From Paenibacillus sp. SZ31 (lineage in GTDB: Bacteria > Bacillota > Bacilli > Paenibacillales > Paenibacillaceae), in contig NZ_JABBEA010000022.1 of assembly GCF_012912005.1 (NCBI RefSeq), positions 1 to 64,000 on the forward strand: a stretch of 64,000 nt of DNA. The letters are read 5' to 3'. How positions within the stretch are numbered: position 1 is the first letter of the stretch; each line of letters begins with the position of its first letter. The notes below the pieces were generated by a model. It saw nothing but the letters and a program-made list of their open reading frames with translations. It searched no databases and was not told the DNA's origin. Positions 19,339-28,405 of the stretch are shown piece by piece. A program made the translations under genes and the position numbers.

Positions 19339-19668
19339 AAGCCCCGCATTGCGGAGCAACAGGGGCCCAGGCAGCAGTGCGAAGCCAGCTGCCCCCGGGC
19401 CTAGCCCGAGCCCTTAAGCCCCGCTTTGCGGAGCAATAGGGGCTAGGCAGCCAGGCGAAGCAGCTGCCCAGCGGGCTTGCCCCGCAGCGTAGCTGAGCGG
19501 GGTTCGCCGACCGATGGCTTGCAGCCAACGGAATCGGCGAACAATCCCGCGAGATCACGCACGAATCAACCATAGCAAGATCACACCAGCCACCTCTGCA
19601 CCGCTTTTTTGGCGGGTGTCCAGAGGGCCTGCCAAGGTCCTATGGGGTCCTCCCGGGCGGGAGGATTT
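19339..19668 (+). repeat. GC-rich repeat and hairpin block between purF and purM
   Basis: Two imperfect direct units begin AAGCCCCGC at 19339 and 19416 (77-bp period) and share GCGGAGCAA, AGGGGC, GGCAGC and AGCTGCCC. They are followed by the hairpin GTTCGCCGA...TCGGCGAAC (19502-19542) with an inner GGCTTGCAGCC, then CCTCTG...CAGAGG and a perfect TCCTCCCG-GG-CGGGAGGA hairpin (near 19649-19666). The base composition is clearly richer in GC than the flanking genes. No reading frame here looks real. Confidence 0.75.
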
Positions 19669-19700
19669 AGGTGGGGCGAAAAAAAAGGAGATGATTCCAC

Positions 19701-20741
19701 TTGTCTGAAGCATATAAAAAGGCCGGCGTCGATATCGCGGCAGGTAATGAAGCGGTTGAACGGATGAAAAAACACGTGAAGCGTACCTTCCGTCCGGAAG
19801 TGATGACGGATCTGGGTGGATTCGGTGCCCTGTTCGGTTTGAACAAAGATAAATACGATGAGCCGGTGCTTGTATCCGGTACAGACGGCGTAGGCACCAA
19901 GCTGAAAATTGCATTTGCCATGGACCGTCACGATACCATCGGAATCGACGCGGTAGCGATGTGTGTGAATGACATTGTGGTACAGGGTGCAGAACCACTC
20001 TTCTTCCTTGACTATCTGGCATGTGACAAAGTCATTCCTGAGAAAATCGAAGCTATTGTTTCGGGCATCGCTGAAGGTTGTCATCAGTCTGGCTGTGCGC
20101 TGATCGGTGGCGAAACGGCGGAGATGCCGGGCATGTACAGTGAAGGCGAATACGATATTGCCGGATTCACGGTGGGCATCGTGGACAAAGCGAAGATCAT
20201 CAACGGTACAACCATCGCCCCTGGCGATACAGTGATTGGACTTGCGTCCAGCGGTGTGCATAGTAACGGATTCTCGCTGGTACGCAGACTGTTGTTGGAA
20301 GATGCGGGACTTGATCTGCATGATGAAGTAGCGGAACTCGGCGGTAAGCTGGGTGATTCCCTGCTGGAACCTACAAAGATCTATGTTAAACCCCTGTTGT
20401 CCCTGCTGGAAAAGGTAAAAGTAAAAGGCATGGCACACATTACAGGTGGTGGCTTTATTGAGAATATCCCACGTATGTTGCCGAGCAACGTGAATGTGGA
20501 TATTGACTACGGCTCTTGGCCGATCCTGCCGATCTTCAACCTGTTACAGGAAAAGGGTGCTGTCTCGAACCGTGATATGTTCACCACATTTAACATGGGT
20601 GTTGGGCTTGTACTGGTCGTTAATGAAGCAGACGCAACGGAAGCACTGCAACAACTGAAAGCATCTGGTGAAGAAGCGTACATCATTGGCCGTGTTACTG
20701 AAGGAGATGCGCGAGTAACCTTCACGGGAGCGAATGTTTAA
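19701..20741 (+). CDS. purM: AIR synthase (phosphoribosylformylglycinamidine cyclo-ligase)
   Basis: 346 aa; closes the imidazole ring of FGAM to give AIR. Start is TTG 19701 behind AAAAAAGGAG, giving the expected [16 protein letters not shown]-terminus. Motifs [27 protein letters not shown] and [15 protein letters not shown] are typical. Its stop codon overlaps the purN start by one base (TAATG). Confidence 0.96.
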   Translation: MSEAYKKAGVDIAAGNEAVERMKKHVKRTFRPEVMTDLGGFGALFGLNKDKYDEPVLVSGTDGVGTKLKIAFAMDRHDTIGIDAVAMCVNDIVVQGAEPLFFLDYLACDKVIPEKIEAIVSGIAEGCHQSGCALIGGETAEMPGMYSEGEYDIAGFTVGIVDKAKIINGTTIAPGDTVIGLASSGVHSNGFSLVRRLLLEDAGLDLHDEVAELGGKLGDSLLEPTKIYVKPLLSLLEKVKVKGMAHITGGGFIENIPRMLPSNVNVDIDYGSWPILPIFNLLQEKGAVSNRDMFTTFNMGVGLVLVVNEADATEALQQLKASGEEAYIIGRVTEGDARVTFTGANV

Positions 20742-21358
20742 TGGCGAACTACCGCATAGCTGTATTTGCCTCGGGTGAAGGGTCTAACTTTCAGTCATTG
20801 GTCGATGCAGTACGAAACGGTGGGCTGGATGCATCCGTAGATCTGCTCGTATGTGATAAACCTTCTGCACGCGTTGTGCAGCGGGCACAGGATGCAGGCG
20901 TGGACTGTCACCTGTTTACTCCGAAAAATTATGCTTCACGTGAAGCCTATGAGGCAGAGATCGTGGAAGTTCTTGAATCCCGCAAGATCGACTTGGTCGT
21001 TCTTGCGGGATATATGAGATTGCTGACTTCAGTTATGGTAGATCGTTACGCAGGACGGTTGATTAACATTCATCCGTCCTTGCTACCGGCATTTGCAGGT
21101 AAGGATGCGATTGGACAGGCTCTCGAATATGGTGTGAAAGTTACGGGTGTGACGGTGCACTTTGTGGACGGTGGCATGGATACCGGACCGATTATTGCCC
21201 AGCATCCCGTTCCTATTTTGCCAGGAGATACTGCTGAATCAATCAGCCGTTCCATTCATGCGGCTGAACAGCAGCTTTACCCTGAAGTGGTATCCTGGTT
21301 CGCTCAAGGTCTGGTTCAGTTAGAAGGGCGTCATGTTACTGTTAACAAACCGGTTTAA
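20741..21358 (+). CDS. purN: GAR transformylase
   Basis: 205 aa 10-formyltetrahydrofolate-dependent enzyme that formylates GAR. The catalytic motif region NIHPSLLPAFAGKDAIGQALE and the following VHFVDGGMDTGPII are complete. Begins within the purM stop codon, so the two are translationally coupled. The gap to purH contains repeat R4. Confidence 0.95.
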   Translation: MANYRIAVFASGEGSNFQSLVDAVRNGGLDASVDLLVCDKPSARVVQRAQDAGVDCHLFTPKNYASREAYEAEIVEVLESRKIDLVVLAGYMRLLTSVMVDRYAGRLINIHPSLLPAFAGKDAIGQALEYGVKVTGVTVHFVDGGMDTGPIIAQHPVPILPGDTAESISRSIHAAEQQLYPEVVSWFAQGLVQLEGRHVTVNKPV

Positions 21359-21373
21359 TATAGTTTTAAACTG

Positions 21374-21566
21374 TTTCACACATTAACGAAGAGGACAGAA
21401 ATAAGCTGTAGAAGCGAAGCTAAAAGCTTTCTGAAAGAAAGCTGCATCGGAAGCATAGGCTTCGTCTTTATCACCGGATTTTTCCTTTAAGAAAAGGGAA
21501 TCAAAAAAATCTAGGAATAACAGCGATCGAAAGATTATTCTGGACTCGTAGTGTGTTAGTGTGAAA
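21374..21566 (+). repeat. Hairpin element R4 (upstream of purH), enlarged
   Basis: Ends TTTCACAC/GTGTGAAA pair exactly; next stem CAGAAATAAGCT (21396-21407) with AGATTATTCTG (21532-21542). The side arm is enlarged: CGAAGC (21415-21420) pairs with GCTTCG (21459-21464), enclosing an extra hairpin AGCTTTCT/AGAAAGCT. The main stem CACCGGATTTTT / AAAATCTAGG and the signature AACAGCGATCGAAAG follow. It ends about 130 nt before purH. Confidence 0.78.
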
Positions 21567-21693
21567 ATCTATTTATCAACTGTATAACAGAAGTCGAATA
21601 TTGGTACGCATTTTGTGATATTTCTCGGGAAATAAATCGGCTGTGTTTCGTCAGGAAACGCGAAGCCATGGGACATTAAAGGAGGAGCATATT

Positions 21694-23241
21694 GTGAGTA
21701 TCAAAAGAGCGCTGGTTAGCGTATCGGATAAAACGGGCATCGTGGACTTTTGCCGCGAGCTGTCGCAAATGGGTGTGGAGATTATTTCGACAGGAGGTAC
21801 AAGCAGCCTATTGTCGAAGGAAGGCGTACCTGTCATCGGAATCTCGGATGTGACCGGATTTCCGGAAATCATGGACGGGCGTGTCAAAACATTGCATCCG
21901 GCAGTTCATAGTGGGTTGCTGGCTGTGCGTGATAACGAAGAGCACACACGCCAGATGGAAGAACTCGGTCTTGGCTATATCGATCTGGTTGTTGTGAACC
22001 TGTATCCATTCCAAGAGACTATTGCGAAACCGGATGTAGCATACGAAGATGCCATCGAGAACATCGATATTGGTGGTCCTACCATGCTTCGTTCTGCTGC
22101 CAAAAACCATGCCTTTGTCAGTGTCGTTGTAGACGCATCTGATTACAGCCAAGTGCTGGAGGAAGTGCGAAACGATGGAGATACCACTCTCGAAACTCGC
22201 AAACGGCTTGCGGCAAAAGTGTTCCGTCATACGGCGGCTTACGATGCACTCATCTCCGACTACCTGTCCAACGTAAATGGTGATCCGTTGCCAGAGCGTC
22301 TGACGGTTACTTACGAAAAACTTCAGGATTTGCGTTACGGCGAAAATCCACACCAACAGGCGGCTTTCTACCGTAAACCGCTAGCTGCTCAAGATACATT
22401 GACAACAGCCGAGCAATTGCATGGCAAAGAGTTGTCTTACAATAACATTAACGATGCGAACGCAGCATTGCAGATTGTCAAAGAGTTTGAAGAACCTGCC
22501 GTTGTCGCGGTTAAACATATGAATCCATGTGGCGTGGGCATTGGCGTAAGTATCTATGAAGCTTACAGCAAAGCATATGCTGCAGATCCAACATCTATCT
22601 TTGGTGGCATTGTGGCAGCGAACCGCATTATCGACAGCGATACAGCAGGCAAATTGAGCGAGATTTTCCTGGAAATCGTACTTGCCCCTGACTTTACACA
22701 AGAGGCTCTCGATATCCTGACGAAGAAGAAAAATATTCGTTTGCTCAAAACGGGTGAGTTGAATGCTGCTCGTAAACGGGAGAGCCAATTCGTGGTAACG
22801 TCTATCGACGGCGGCATGATCGTGCAACAGTCCGATGTTCACTCCATTGAAGCGAGCGAGCTGAACGTGGTAACCGATCGTGCGCCATCGGAAGAAGAAC
22901 TGAAACAGCTCTTGTTTGGCTGGAAAGTAGTTAAACACGTGAAATCAAATGCGATTGTACTTGCTGCGAATGATATGACGGTAGGTGTGGGCGCTGGACA
23001 AATGAATCGTGTGGGTGCAGCCAAAATTGCGATTGAACAAGCGGGCGAACAAGCAAAAGGTGCTATTCTGGCATCCGATGCGTTCTTCCCAATGGGTGAT
23101 ACGCTGGAACTGGCAGCAAAAGCCGGAATTACAGCAGTGATTCAACCGGGTGGTTCGATCAAAGATGAAGAATCCATCAAAGTAGCCAATGAATACGGAA
23201 TTGCCATGGTCTTCACAGGCGTTCGTCACTTCAAACACTAG
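21694..23241 (+). CDS. purH: AICAR transformylase / IMP cyclohydrolase
   Basis: 515 aa bifunctional enzyme for the last two steps to IMP. The N-terminal MGS-like cyclohydrolase domain (about 1-200) shows [32 protein letters not shown]; the C-terminal transformylase domain shows [25 protein letters not shown] and [12 protein letters not shown] at 21694 is chosen: AAAGGAGGAG precedes it and the conserved [13 protein letters not shown] follows; the upstream frame lies in leader sequence. Confidence 0.96.
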   Translation: MSIKRALVSVSDKTGIVDFCRELSQMGVEIISTGGTSSLLSKEGVPVIGISDVTGFPEIMDGRVKTLHPAVHSGLLAVRDNEEHTRQMEELGLGYIDLVVVNLYPFQETIAKPDVAYEDAIENIDIGGPTMLRSAAKNHAFVSVVVDASDYSQVLEEVRNDGDTTLETRKRLAAKVFRHTAAYDALISDYLSNVNGDPLPERLTVTYEKLQDLRYGENPHQQAAFYRKPLAAQDTLTTAEQLHGKELSYNNINDANAALQIVKEFEEPAVVAVKHMNPCGVGIGVSIYEAYSKAYAADPTSIFGGIVAANRIIDSDTAGKLSEIFLEIVLAPDFTQEALDILTKKKNIRLLKTGELNAARKRESQFVVTSIDGGMIVQQSDVHSIEASELNVVTDRAPSEEELKQLLFGWKVVKHVKSNAIVLAANDMTVGVGAGQMNRVGAAKIAIEQAGEQAKGAILASDAFFPMGDTLELAAKAGITAVIQPGGSIKDEESIKVANEYGIAMVFTGVRHFKH

Positions 23242-23260
23242 AACGAAAAAGGTTTAATAA

Positions 23261-23309
23261 GGGGTGTCACCTGTCATGCTAATGACTTATGGTACACCCC
23301 CTCTTTTTT
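23261..23309 (+). terminator. Terminator-like hairpin between purH and purD
   Basis: GGGGTGT (23261-23267) pairs with ACACCCC (23294-23300), followed by CTCTTTTTTAGTTTTTTT. The stem and T run look like an intrinsic terminator, yet purD follows 60 nt downstream on the same strand with no obvious promoter. It may lower purD expression or mark the end of the main transcript. Confidence 0.65.
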
Positions 23310-23370
23310 AGTTTTTTTCAACACGCAAAAGCGTAATAAATCCAGTTATGCACGGAGGGGAACAAAGCGA

Positions 23371-24636
23371 ATGGATATTTTGGTAGTAGGCGGCGGCGGC
23401 CGGGAGCATGCAATTATCTGGGCACTGGCGAAGAGTCCAAAGGTAGACAAGATTCACTGTGCACCGGGAAATGCAGGTATTGCTCAGCTGGCTGAGTGTC
23501 ATGCCATTGCGGTAAATGAATTCGATAAACTGACGGCTCTTGCTGTAGAGCTTAGAGTGGGTTTAGTAGTTATTGGTCCGGATGATCCGCTCGCGGATGG
23601 AATCGTGGATGCATTTGATTCGACAGGTATTCCGGTATTTGGACCTCGTCGTAATGCAGCAGAGATCGAAGGAAGTAAAACGTTCATGAAGGATCTGCTG
23701 CACAAATACAACATTCCAACCGCAGCCTATGAGAAATTCGACAATTACGAACAGGCTCAAGCATACCTGAATGAACAAGCAATTCCGGTTGTTATCAAGG
23801 CAGATGGACTGGCAGCGGGCAAAGGTGTGACAGTAGCTTATTCCCGTGATGAGGCTGAACAGGCTCTGCATAGCATCATGGTGGAGAAGGTATTTGGTGA
23901 AGCGGGAGCCAAAGTCATCATCGAGGAATTCCTCGCAGGGCAGGAAATGTCCATTCTGGCCTTTGTCGATGGAGAGACGGTTCGTCCGATGGCCGCAGCA
24001 CAGGATCACAAACCTGTATTCGACAATGATCAGGGGCCAAACACAGGCGGTATGGGTACATACTCACCATTGCCACATATCCCAGCATCGATTATTGAGG
24101 AAGCCGTGGAGACGATCATCAAACCAACGGCTAAAGCGATGGTATCCGAGGGACGTCCGTTCCAGGGTGTATTGTTTGCCGGGCTGATGATATCACCGGA
24201 TGGCAAACCCAAAACCATTGAGTTCAACGCACGTTTCGGTGATCCCGAGACACAGGTCGTTTTGCCACGTCTAAAGAGCGACTTGTTCGATATCTTCTGG
24301 GCAACTGTTCATGGCAAACTGGCGGACATTGAGATTGAATGGAGCGATGAAGCCGCGGTATGTGTAGTGCTTGCTTCAGGAGGTTATCCGGGGCCTTATG
24401 CCAAAGGTGTAGTCATTGAAGGACTGGACCAAGTAGATGACGCCGTGGTATTCCACGCAGGTACAGCGCGTAGTGAAGCGGGAGACTGGGTTACGAATGG
24501 TGGACGAATCCTGGGCGTAGTTGGCCTTGGTGCGGATATTGCCGAAGCTAGAAACAAAGCCTATGCACAGGCGGAGCGTATCCGGTTTGATGGTAAACAT
24601 CAGCGGACAGACATTGCTGCCAAAGCACTCGTATAG
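23371..24636 (+). CDS. purD: GAR synthetase (phosphoribosylamine-glycine ligase)
   Basis: 421 aa ATP-grasp ligase that joins glycine to phosphoribosylamine. N-terminal MDILVVGGGGREHAIIWAL, ATP-grasp motifs IKADGLAAGKGVTVA and GMGTYSPLPHIP, and the metal-site EFNARFGDPETQ are all intact. GGAGGGGAAC precedes the ATG. It is the last gene of the purine operon. Confidence 0.96.
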   Translation: MDILVVGGGGREHAIIWALAKSPKVDKIHCAPGNAGIAQLAECHAIAVNEFDKLTALAVELRVGLVVIGPDDPLADGIVDAFDSTGIPVFGPRRNAAEIEGSKTFMKDLLHKYNIPTAAYEKFDNYEQAQAYLNEQAIPVVIKADGLAAGKGVTVAYSRDEAEQALHSIMVEKVFGEAGAKVIIEEFLAGQEMSILAFVDGETVRPMAAAQDHKPVFDNDQGPNTGGMGTYSPLPHIPASIIEEAVETIIKPTAKAMVSEGRPFQGVLFAGLMISPDGKPKTIEFNARFGDPETQVVLPRLKSDLFDIFWATVHGKLADIEIEWSDEAAVCVVLASGGYPGPYAKGVVIEGLDQVDDAVVFHAGTARSEAGDWVTNGGRILGVVGLGADIAEARNKAYAQAERIRFDGKHQRTDIAAKALV

Positions 24637-24647
24637 AAAGAATACAG

Positions 24648-24699
24648 GAGCCCGTAAAGATGTATACCGGAAAGGTATTTGCATCCTGCGGGCTCTTTG
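24648..24699 (+). terminator. Terminator of the purine operon
   Basis: GAGCCCG (24648-24654) pairs with CGGGCTC (24689-24695), with inner pairing GATG/CATC and TACC/GGTA, followed by TTTGC. The T run is short. Confidence 0.65.
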
Positions 24700-24791
24700 C
24701 TGCGTATATAGATGTATCTTATGTAAACGGCCGGAATTGTCCCTAATTGAAAGACACAAAATAGGAGTGGATCAGGGTGATTATGCATGTT

Positions 24792-24820
24792 TACTACCCT
24801 AAATTAAAGGGTAGTATTTT
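24792..24820 (+). terminator. Hairpin with T run
   Basis: TACTACCCT (24792-24800) pairs with AGGGTAGTA (24808-24816), followed by TTTTTAT. It could be a second terminator behind purD. Confidence 0.6.
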
Positions 24821-25308
24821 TATAAATTGGACTATACTAAACATGTGAAGATTATCACATTATAAGGTAATACCAAACATATTATATAAAGTAACTAACA
24901 TACATAAAGACTAATTTGTGAACATTATACTGTAACCTTGTTCCAAACCATAACGTGCAACTGGATGGTTGAGCGGGAAACATGGTATACTTTTCGGAAA
25001 CAGGAATGAGTACGAGGGGAGGTGGATATCTATTGGGTAGGCGATATTGTAAATTGTCCAAATGGCGAATCTAGGTGGAGTTAAGCGAGGAACAATTGAC
25101 AGCATGAGGGGTAACCCGATTTGAATGGAGAAGTTTCTGCAAGTCATTGACTTCATCTTGAATTCCTGTTTTGTAATTTTACAAGGTCAAACGTAAGACT
25201 TATACAAAAGTTATCATTGAAATCGATTTTATATAAGGCAGACGTCGTGTTGAAAGACTAACAGCTGAATGGTTAACACAGTTAACGGATCATGCTGTAA
25301 CTATCTCT
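24821..25308 (+). other. Intergenic stretch before the CorC-type genes
   Basis: No convincing gene or known RNA was seen. It is AT-rich, and TATATAA near 25230 could belong to a promoter for the next gene. A 22-codon ATG frame near 25005 with a GGGGAGGTGG inside it was not judged real. Confidence 0.35.
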
Positions 25309-25342
25309 GGAGGTGAATCCCTGAGAACCGGGGAAATCATTG
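25309..25342 (+). promoter_or_regulatory. Ribosome binding site with spacer hairpin, CorC gene 1
   Basis: GGAGGTGA (25309-25316) stands 23 nt before the TTG start at 25340, far more than normal. The spacer contains TCCCTG-AGAAC-CGGGGA, which can form a 6-bp stem with one T-G pair. Folding would bring the Shine-Dalgarno close to the start codon. The same layout precedes the second CorC gene. Confidence 0.6.
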
Positions 25343-26677
25343 GACATAATTACCATATTGAATATCGCATTACTTATTATCTTGATTGCATTGACTGCAT
25401 TTTTCGTAGCATCAGAGTTTGCTGTAGTCAAAATTCGTACATCAAGAGTGGATCAACTGGTCGCGGAAGGCAATAAAAAGGCTGTACTAGCCAAAAAAGT
25501 TGTCTCGGACCTGGATTATTATCTGTCAGCCTGTCAGCTCGGTATTACGGTCACTGCACTAGGACTGGGAGCGCTCGGAAAACCGACGGTTGAGAGATTG
25601 TTATATCCGGTATTCAATTATTTAGACGTACCTGCTTCAATCTCGTCGATTGCTTCCTATGCAATCGCCTTTATACTCGTCACGTTCTTGCATGTGGTTA
25701 TTGGTGAGATGGCACCCAAAACGCTGGCGATTCAGTTTTCGGAAAAACTGACGTTGATGCTCTCCCCATCCCTATACTGGTTTGGTAAAATCATGTATCC
25801 GTTCATCTGGGCGCTTAATGGAACCTCACGTGTTCTTCTGCGAGGATTCGGTGTGAAGCCTGCAGAACATGATCAAGCCTACTCGGAGGATGAGATCAAA
25901 ATCATCATGAACCAGAGTTATGAAGGGGACGAGAACAACAAGACCAAGCTTTCATATCTGGAAAATGTATTTGTGTTCGATGAACGTGACGCCAAAGACA
26001 TCATGGTGCCGCGTACGGAACTGGTGACTTTGAATCAATACATGACCTATGACGATATTATTCCTATACTGGATGAACATAACTATTCACGTTACCCTGT
26101 CATCGAGGATGGGGACAAGGACCGCATTATCGGCGTCGTGAATGTGAAAAAGATTTTGCCTGACATGGTTGCCGCAAGAGCATATCAACTGAGCGAATTC
26201 GTTCGTGAAATTCCGTTCGTTTCTGAAGTTACAAGTATCCAGGATGCGATGATTAAAATGCAGCAGGAACGTGTACACATGGCCGTGGTCGTAGATGAAT
26301 ACGGTGGTACTTCGGGAATCATTACGATGGAGGATATCCTGGAGGAACTGGTCGGTGAGATTCGCGATGAATTCGATGCCGATGAGGTGGCTGATATTCA
26401 GGAGACCGGAGAGAATCAGTATCTCATTAATGGCCGGGTACTTTTGGATGAAGTGGAGCGGCAGTTCGGGCTTATCTTTGAAGGTAATGAAGAGATGGAT
26501 ACGGTGGCCGGATGGATTCAGTACCAGAAGGGTGTAGGTGTGGAAAAAGGAGACACGGTAGAACACGGCGATTATGTCTGGACCGTTGTCGATACCGAAA
26601 ATTATCACATCAAACAAGTTCTTCTGGAACGAGTGAGCGGCGCGCAGGTTGAGGAAGCTACAAGCGATCTGGCGTAA
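25340..26677 (+). CDS. CNNM/CorC-type (DUF21-CBS) membrane protein
   Basis: 445 aa. Residues 1-190 form the DUF21 transmembrane domain, with an N-terminal hydrophobic helix, the [13 protein letters not shown] motif, and helices around 95-130 and 135-160. Two CBS motifs follow ([16 protein letters not shown] and [25 protein letters not shown]), then a C-terminal CorC/HlyC domain (about 350-435). The family is linked to magnesium/cobalt and sodium transport, though older names say hemolysin. Start is TTG, fixed by the leader it shares with the next paralog. About 240 bp separate the two genes. Confidence 0.88.
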   Translation: MDIITILNIALLIILIALTAFFVASEFAVVKIRTSRVDQLVAEGNKKAVLAKKVVSDLDYYLSACQLGITVTALGLGALGKPTVERLLYPVFNYLDVPASISSIASYAIAFILVTFLHVVIGEMAPKTLAIQFSEKLTLMLSPSLYWFGKIMYPFIWALNGTSRVLLRGFGVKPAEHDQAYSEDEIKIIMNQSYEGDENNKTKLSYLENVFVFDERDAKDIMVPRTELVTLNQYMTYDDIIPILDEHNYSRYPVIEDGDKDRIIGVVNVKKILPDMVAARAYQLSEFVREIPFVSEVTSIQDAMIKMQQERVHMAVVVDEYGGTSGIITMEDILEELVGEIRDEFDADEVADIQETGENQYLINGRVLLDEVERQFGLIFEGNEEMDTVAGWIQYQKGVGVEKGDTVEHGDYVWTVVDTENYHIKQVLLERVSGAQVEEATSDLA

Positions 26678-26718
26678 TGTTAGCCGAAAATCTTGTGAAA
26701 CTTTAAATATGTTTTGGC

Positions 26719-26860
26719 AACGTATCAGTGTAGGGGACGGAATCGATTCTGAAGAAGCGAAGCGTTCGCGTTTGCAAACCAATTTTAAACCTTTGAAAAC
26801 AACAATCAGGGAAATTTGGAGGCAATGGCGATCGGAAGAACGAGCCGTCACTGGAACGTT
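26719..26860 (+). repeat. Hairpin element R5 (upstream of CorC gene 2)
   Basis: Diverged copy. The ends AACGT...CAGTG pair with CACTG...ACGTT, then GACGG...TTCT with AGAA...CCGTC. The side arm GCGAAGCGTTCGC is identical to that in R6. The main stem TTGCAAACCAATTT / AAATTTGGAGGCAA has lost CCGG but kept pairing, and the signature GGCGATCGGAAG is kept. It ends 30 nt before the next Shine-Dalgarno. Confidence 0.72.
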
Positions 26861-26889
26861 ACTCGCGCAACCTTATTTTAAATTTTAAT

Positions 26890-26923
26890 GGAGGTGAATC
26901 CCTCAACCTGAGGGAAATCATTG
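26890..26923 (+). promoter_or_regulatory. Ribosome binding site with spacer hairpin, CorC gene 2
   Basis: GGAGGTGA (26890-26897) lies exactly 23 nt before the TTG at 26921. The spacer holds TCCCTCA-ACC-TGAGGGA, a perfect 7-bp stem with a three-base loop. Against gene 1, the sixth pair changes from G-C to C-G, and the fifth from T-G to T-A, while flanking bases are identical. Confidence 0.65.
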
Positions 26924-28003
26924 GACGGAATAATAGCCTTGAATTTATTTTTAGTAGCCGTATTTATCGGCCTGACAGCCTTTTTCGTTGGAGCTGAATT
27001 TGCAATTCTTAAAGTACGGATGTCCCGAATCGATCAATTGATCTCGGAAGGCAACAAAAAGGCAGTACTGGCCAAAAAAGTGGCGCACAACCTGGATTAT
27101 TATCTGTCTGCATGTCAATTGGGGATTACCATCACGGCGCTGGTATTGGGAGCACTGGGTGAACCTACCGTTGAGAAAATGCTGCATCCGCTGTTTGAGC
27201 GACTGGAAGTACCAGCGGCGTTATCTACTGTGCTTTCCTACGGTATCGCTCTGGCAATCATTACGTTCCTGCACGTGGTTATTGGTGAGTTGGCACCGAA
27301 AACCCTGGCGATCCAGTTTGCAGAGAGAATGACGTTGTTGCTGGCACCACCACTGTACTGGTTCGGTAAAATCATGAATCCGTTCATCTATGCTTTGAAT
27401 GGAGCTGCTCGTCTGTTGCTTGGCATATTTGGTGTAAAACCTGCCGGGCATGATACCGTTCACTCCGAAGAAGAGCTGAAGCTGATTATGGCACAGAGCT
27501 ATGAGAGTGGCGAGATCAACCAGACGGAGCTAGACTATCTCAAAAACATTTTTGCTTTTGATGAGCGTCTGCTTCAGGAGATTATGATTCCAAGAGATAA
27601 AATCGTTACGTTGAATAAAGAAATGCCGCTTGATCAGATCATTGAGATGCTGAATCGACACGAATACACGAGATACCCTGTTATTGCGAATGGGGATCAG
27701 GCTCATTTTGTTGGCTTTATTAATACGAAAGAAATGCTGACCAGTGTGGCTGCGGGCCGCGCCTTCAATATGGAGACATTTGTTCATAATACGCCGAGTT
27801 TCTCCGAGCGTTCTCCAATTAAGGATGTGCTGATCCAGATGCAGCAAAGCCGTGTACACATTGCAACCGTGAAAAACGAAGCAGGTGCTACGGTAGGTAT
27901 GGTTACGATGGAGGATATCCTTGAAGAGATTGTCGGCGATATCAAGGATGAATATGAGCACAAGGATTTGGTGAATCCACCAAAAAGAATGAAACTGGTT
28001 TAA
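26921..28003 (+). CDS. CNNM/CorC-type membrane protein lacking the C-terminal domain
   Basis: 360 aa paralog of the preceding protein. The DUF21 membrane domain (FFVGAEFAILKVRMSRIDQ and the helices up to about 160) and the CBS pair ([36 protein letters not shown]) are well kept. It stops shortly after the second CBS (EHKDLVNPPKRMKLV), so the CorC/HlyC domain of its neighbour is absent. The normal, clean stop and terminator argue for a genuine short form rather than a recent truncation. Tandem duplication is likely, since leader and coding region are both shared. Confidence 0.88.
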   Translation: MDGIIALNLFLVAVFIGLTAFFVGAEFAILKVRMSRIDQLISEGNKKAVLAKKVAHNLDYYLSACQLGITITALVLGALGEPTVEKMLHPLFERLEVPAALSTVLSYGIALAIITFLHVVIGELAPKTLAIQFAERMTLLLAPPLYWFGKIMNPFIYALNGAARLLLGIFGVKPAGHDTVHSEEELKLIMAQSYESGEINQTELDYLKNIFAFDERLLQEIMIPRDKIVTLNKEMPLDQIIEMLNRHEYTRYPVIANGDQAHFVGFINTKEMLTSVAAGRAFNMETFVHNTPSFSERSPIKDVLIQMQQSRVHIATVKNEAGATVGMVTMEDILEEIVGDIKDEYEHKDLVNPPKRMKLV

Positions 28004-28068
28004 GAAGCAGTGAGACAAAGTGAGGTAATACAGGATTAGCGAAGTAACGCAATCGTTCTAATGATAAG

Positions 28069-28100
28069 CAGGTTCCCGATGGTGATCGGGGCCTGTTTTT
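28069..28100 (+). terminator. Terminator after CorC gene 2
   Basis: CAGGTTCCCGAT (28069-28080) pairs with ATCGGGGCCTG (28085-28095) around GGTG, followed by TTTTTG. Confidence 0.8.
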
Positions 28101-28130
28101 GTTATGAAATCTTAATTTTAAAATAAAAGC

Positions 28131-28186
28131 TTGCATATCATGGTACAATGGATTAATATAAATTTAAAGAATCTTAATTTAAAGAT
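28131..28186 (+). promoter_or_regulatory. Promoter and MarR-type operator of the mhq-like operon
   Basis: TTGCAT (28131-28136), 17-bp spacer, TAATAT (28154-28159). Just after it, ATCTT-N6-AAGAT (28171-28186) is an inverted repeat of the same geometry as the B. subtilis MhqR box (ATCTC-N6-GAGAT). Its position near the transcription start suits a repressor. Repeat R6 follows in the leader. Confidence 0.5.
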
Positions 28187-28238
28187 AAATAACAGAAACG
28201 AAATAAATAAAAGAAGCAAAATAAGTCGAACTAATAAC

Positions 28239-28383
28239 TTACACGTAACGAAGAGGACAGAAAAAACTTGAAAAAGCGAAGCGTTCGCCTTTATCCCCGG
28301 ATTTTCCCTTAGGAAAAGAAATCAAAAAAATCTGGGGATAACAGCGATTGGAAGGTTATTCTGTCATCGTAGTGTCTGTGTAA
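28239..28383 (+). repeat. Hairpin element R6 (upstream of mhqO-like gene)
   Basis: Ends TTACAC/GTGTAA pair. Outer stem GGACAGAAAAAACTT with AAGGTTATTCTGTC; side arm GCGAA-GCG-TTCGC; main stem TTATCCCCGGATTTT with AAAATCTGGGGATAA. It is the best-preserved copy with R7 and ends 22 nt before the coding start. Confidence 0.82.
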
Positions 28384-28405
28384 ATAAACCAAGGGAGTGG
28401 AGATT

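Noticed and set aside
19209-19439. 76-codon frame running out of purF into the GC-rich repeat
   Set aside because: It is the purF sequence in another frame followed by repeat sequence; no start signal.
25005-25073. 22-codon frame MSTRGGGYLLG... in the gap before the CorC genes
   Set aside because: Weak site before the ATG, a second possible start inside, and no link to the next gene 270 nt away; too short to support.
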